Shown in pieces: positions 47,307 through 49,288 of a DNA stretch of 49,288 bases (position 1 is its first letter; each line of letters starts with the position of its first letter). The position numbers were made by a program, and so were the translations under genes. The DNA comes from Planctomycetales bacterium. GTDB taxonomy: Bacteria; Planctomycetota; Planctomycetia; Pirellulales; Pirellulaceae. The DNA lies in the NCBI GenBank assembly GCA_020426845.1, contig JAGQPF010000322.1, forward strand, positions 1 to 49,288. Reading direction: 5' to 3'. The notes below the pieces were generated by a model. That model had not been told where the DNA came from, made no database searches, and saw only the letters and a program-made list of their open reading frames with translations.

Positions 47307-47621
47307 CTAGCGAGCGGACGCCTTGATTTTGATGTCCACGCCCGCCGGCAGGTTTAACTTGTTCAACGCCTCAATCGTCTTGGCGGTCGCCTCGACAATG
47401 TCAATCAGCCGCTTGTGAGTCCGGATTTCGAACTGCTGCCGAGCCTTCTTGTCCACATGGGGGCCGGACAGCACCGTGTAACGCTCGCAGCGAGTCGGCA
47501 ACGGAATCGGTCCGTGCACTTTCGAGAGCGTGCGCTTGGCGGTCTCCACAATCTCCTGTGCGCTCTGGTCCAAAATGGCGTGATCGTACGCCTCCATGCG
47601 GATTCGAATTACTTCTGCCAT
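47307..47621 (-). CDS. rpsJ: 30S ribosomal protein S10
   Basis: 104-aa small-subunit and antitermination (NusE) protein. [40 protein letters not shown] and the [12 protein letters not shown] block are canonical. ATG at 47621; an upstream frame extension to 47747 is not conserved. First S10-operon gene after the 257-nt gap from fusA. Confidence 0.97.
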   Translation of the reverse strand: MAEVIRIRMEAYDHAILDQSAQEIVETAKRTLSKVHGPIPLPTRCERYTVLSGPHVDKKARQQFEIRTHKRLIDIVEATAKTIEALNKLNLPAGVDIKIKASAR

Positions 47622-47878
47622 GAGCGTCGGGAGTCGCGAGCGAGGTGGGATTGAGTCGGTTGTCAAACGTTCCGTTCTGACTCGGCGAGGCCGCTCATTT
47701 CCGGGAGATAGCCTCTCGGGATGGGCTCCCGTTGTCAGGGGAATCAATGAGTTTAGGGATGTCCGTGAAAGCCGTCAACACCTCCGCGAAGAATTTGCCT
47801 CGCTTCGATCAATCGCTCGCCTTTCATAGACCGCTTCCCTTCAATCGCTTCCCTTCCATCGCTTGCTTCAATCGTCGC
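47622..47878. promoter_or_regulatory. Likely S10-operon leader and promoter region
   Basis: 257 bases between fusA and rpsJ, where tuf is absent. It contains inverted CGGGAG...CTCCCG around 47701-47731 and Pyr-rich stretches. A promoter is expected but I cannot place its boxes. Confidence 0.4.
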
Positions 47879-49288
47879 TCACATGAAGCGTTTTAGCTCG
47901 GCTTCGGGGGCCGGCGCATAATGGAGCGGTTCAATGGAGCATTGAGCGCGGCCCTGGCTGAGGCTGCGCATCGCCGAGGAGTACCCGAACAGCTCCTTGA
48001 GCGGGGCATTGGCCTCGATCTGCGTGATCGCCCCCTGGCTCTCGGTGTGTTGGATCACGGCTCGCCGTTGGTGCAAGTCGCCCACAAAGTCGCCCACATA
48101 CTCCTCGGGTGTGGCAATGTTGACCCGCATGACCGGCTCAAGCAGCACGGGGCCGCCCTGCTGCAACCCGGCGTTGAACGCTTCGTTGGCGGCAATCCGG
48201 AAGGCAACATCGTTGGAGGTTTCGTTGATTTCCGCGTCCAGGATCGTGACCCGCAGTCGCATCAGCGGGTAGCCGCTGATGAGCCCGCCCGACTCGCCGC
48301 ACGATCGCAGGGCGTCAAGCGTCGCTTCCAGCAGCTCGCCCGGAAGTCGCTCGGGGGGGCACTGGGTGAGCACTTGCACGCCTGCAGTCGCTTCCTCAAG
48401 TGGCTCGACTCGCAGCTTGAGCTTGGCGAACAGCGTCTGTCCGCCGATCTGGCGGTTGCACTCGCCGACGACCTCGACTCGCTGTCCCACCGTTTCGCGG
48501 TAACTGACTTCGGGTTTGTGGAACCGCACCTTGAGCTTGAAGTCTCGCAGGAGTCGTTTTTGGTAGACCTCCAGGTGCAGCTCGCCCATGCCTCGCAACA
48601 GAGTCTGCCCGCTCTCGCCGGTCTGTACCTGGAGCGTCGGGTCCTGTCGCAGCAGTAGTGCCAGGGCCTCCTGGAGCTTGTCCCGTTCGGTGGCGTTCTC
48701 GGGCTCGATCGCCATCGAGATGACGGTTTCGGGGAACTGGATGGGCTCCAGCAGCAGAGGCTCCTTGGCCTCGCACAGGGTGTCGCCCGTGACGGTGTGG
48801 CGAAGTCCGATAATTCCGACGATGTCACCTGCGGAGACGGTGTCGATTTGCCCGTCTCGATCGCGTTTGGTGACATGGATCTGCCAGAGTTGGGCGACGT
48901 TTTCCTTCTTGTCCTTGCCTGGGTTGAGCACTCTGGAGTTGGCTTTCAGGGTGCCCGAGTAGACTCGCACCCAGGTCAGGTCGCCCGTCTTGGCCGGCTG
49001 GACCTTGAAGGCGAGGCCGGCGAACGGCTCGCTGGGGTCGGGTTTGCGCAGCGTCTTGGGGGGCTCGTCCTGCTTCTTCGCGGCCAGGTCATCGCCCTCG
49101 ACCGGCGGGCGGTCCAGCGGGCTGGGCAGGTAGCGGGTGACCGCATCCAGCACCGGTTGGACGCCGATGCCGTGCAGTGCCGAGCCACAAAGCAGGGGCT
49201 GGATTTTCATGGCCAGCGTGCCGGCGCGCAGCGCCTGGTGGATCATCGCGGCCGGAATCGGCTGCTGATCCATGGCGAGCATCATCAT
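47879..49288 (-). CDS. fusA: Translation elongation factor G, C-terminal part (truncated by window edge)
   Basis: GTPase that drives tRNA and mRNA movement after peptide bond formation. 469 codons are visible; the start and GTP-binding domain lie beyond the right edge. The visible part begins near the end of domain I/II (LLCGSALHGIGVQPVLDAV), continues through domain II/III (LLRGMGELHLEVYQKRL), domain IV (ETVGQRVEVVGECNRQIG) and domain V (PLKELFGYSSAMRSLSQGRA). It lies upstream of rpsJ as in the str operon. The ending (LHYAPAPEAELKRF) differs from many EF-G, so a paralog cannot be excluded. Confidence 0.9.
   Translation of the reverse strand: MMMLAMDQQPIPAAMIHQALRAGTLAMKIQPLLCGSALHGIGVQPVLDAVTRYLPSPLDRPPVEGDDLAAKKQDEPPKTLRKPDPSEPFAGLAFKVQPAKTGDLTWVRVYSGTLKANSRVLNPGKDKKENVAQLWQIHVTKRDRDGQIDTVSAGDIVGIIGLRHTVTGDTLCEAKEPLLLEPIQFPETVISMAIEPENATERDKLQEALALLLRQDPTLQVQTGESGQTLLRGMGELHLEVYQKRLLRDFKLKVRFHKPEVSYRETVGQRVEVVGECNRQIGGQTLFAKLKLRVEPLEEATAGVQVLTQCPPERLPGELLEATLDALRSCGESGGLISGYPLMRLRVTILDAEINETSNDVAFRIAANEAFNAGLQQGGPVLLEPVMRVNIATPEEYVGDFVGDLHQRRAVIQHTESQGAITQIEANAPLKELFGYSSAMRSLSQGRAQCSIEPLHYAPAPEAELKRFM

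Overview
This 49 kb window is GC-rich bacterial chromosome, most probably from the phylum Planctomycetota (Pirellulales-like). The evidence is a large secreted PVC-type CxxCH haem-binding 'membrane-bound dehydrogenase' protein, tetrahydromethanopterin (H4MPT) C1 genes (fae and a methylene-H4MPT dehydrogenase) in a non-methanogen, a fused OppD-OppF ATPase, planctomycete-style insertions in L17 and S5, and intergenic DNA full of short palindromes. The species cannot be named from sequence alone.

Layout, left to right. (1) 1-868 is a non-coding array of palindromic repeats in two opposing arms. (2) 869-7189, minus strand, is an oligopeptide ABC importer: binding lipoprotein, two permeases and a double ATPase whose stop codon lies in a decayed repeat copy. 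(3) 7413-13651 holds the 1281-aa secreted cytochrome-like protein and, convergent with it, a coupled pair of secreted proteins of unknown function. (4) 13961-18609 has a GT4 glycosyltransferase, RimI, PlsC and an ATP-grasp protein. (5) 18929-25934, plus strand, runs fae, mtd, tyrA, purL, purQ and an FMN reductase: C1 transfer by H4MPT followed by aromatic and purine biosynthesis. PurL carries two PurS-like repeats at its N terminus. (6) 25935-31519 is accessory: repeat-rich DNA, a MaoC-type protein, a GH88-like hydrolase behind a YkgJ-type Cys-cluster protein, a divergent secreted beta-helix protein and an AhpD-like protein.

(7) 31578-49288, minus strand, is the str-S10-spc-alpha supercluster, transcribed right to left: fusA (partial), rpsJ, rplC, rplD, rplW, rplB, rpsS, rplV, rpsC, rplP, rpmC, rpsQ, rplN, rplX, rplE, rpsN (zinc type), rpsH, rplF, rplR, rpsE, rplO, secY, adk, rpmJ, rpsM, rpsK, rpoA, rplQ. 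tuf, rpmD, map, infA and rpsD are missing from their usual places. rpsC and rplP overlap by about 62 nt.

The most interesting non-standard signals are the two-armed palindrome array with its 13-bp boundary repeat, its apparent capture as a coding and stop sequence by oppDF, the compact H4MPT module, the PurS-PurL fusion, and a small family of inverted-repeat elements carrying 8-bp tandem repeats at 15.3 and 26.1 kb. I found no tRNA, rRNA, CRISPR array, transposase or phage gene. Start sites were chosen by reading Shine-Dalgarno (SD) sequences and family N termini by eye. Functional names rest on recognised motifs, not on database searches.
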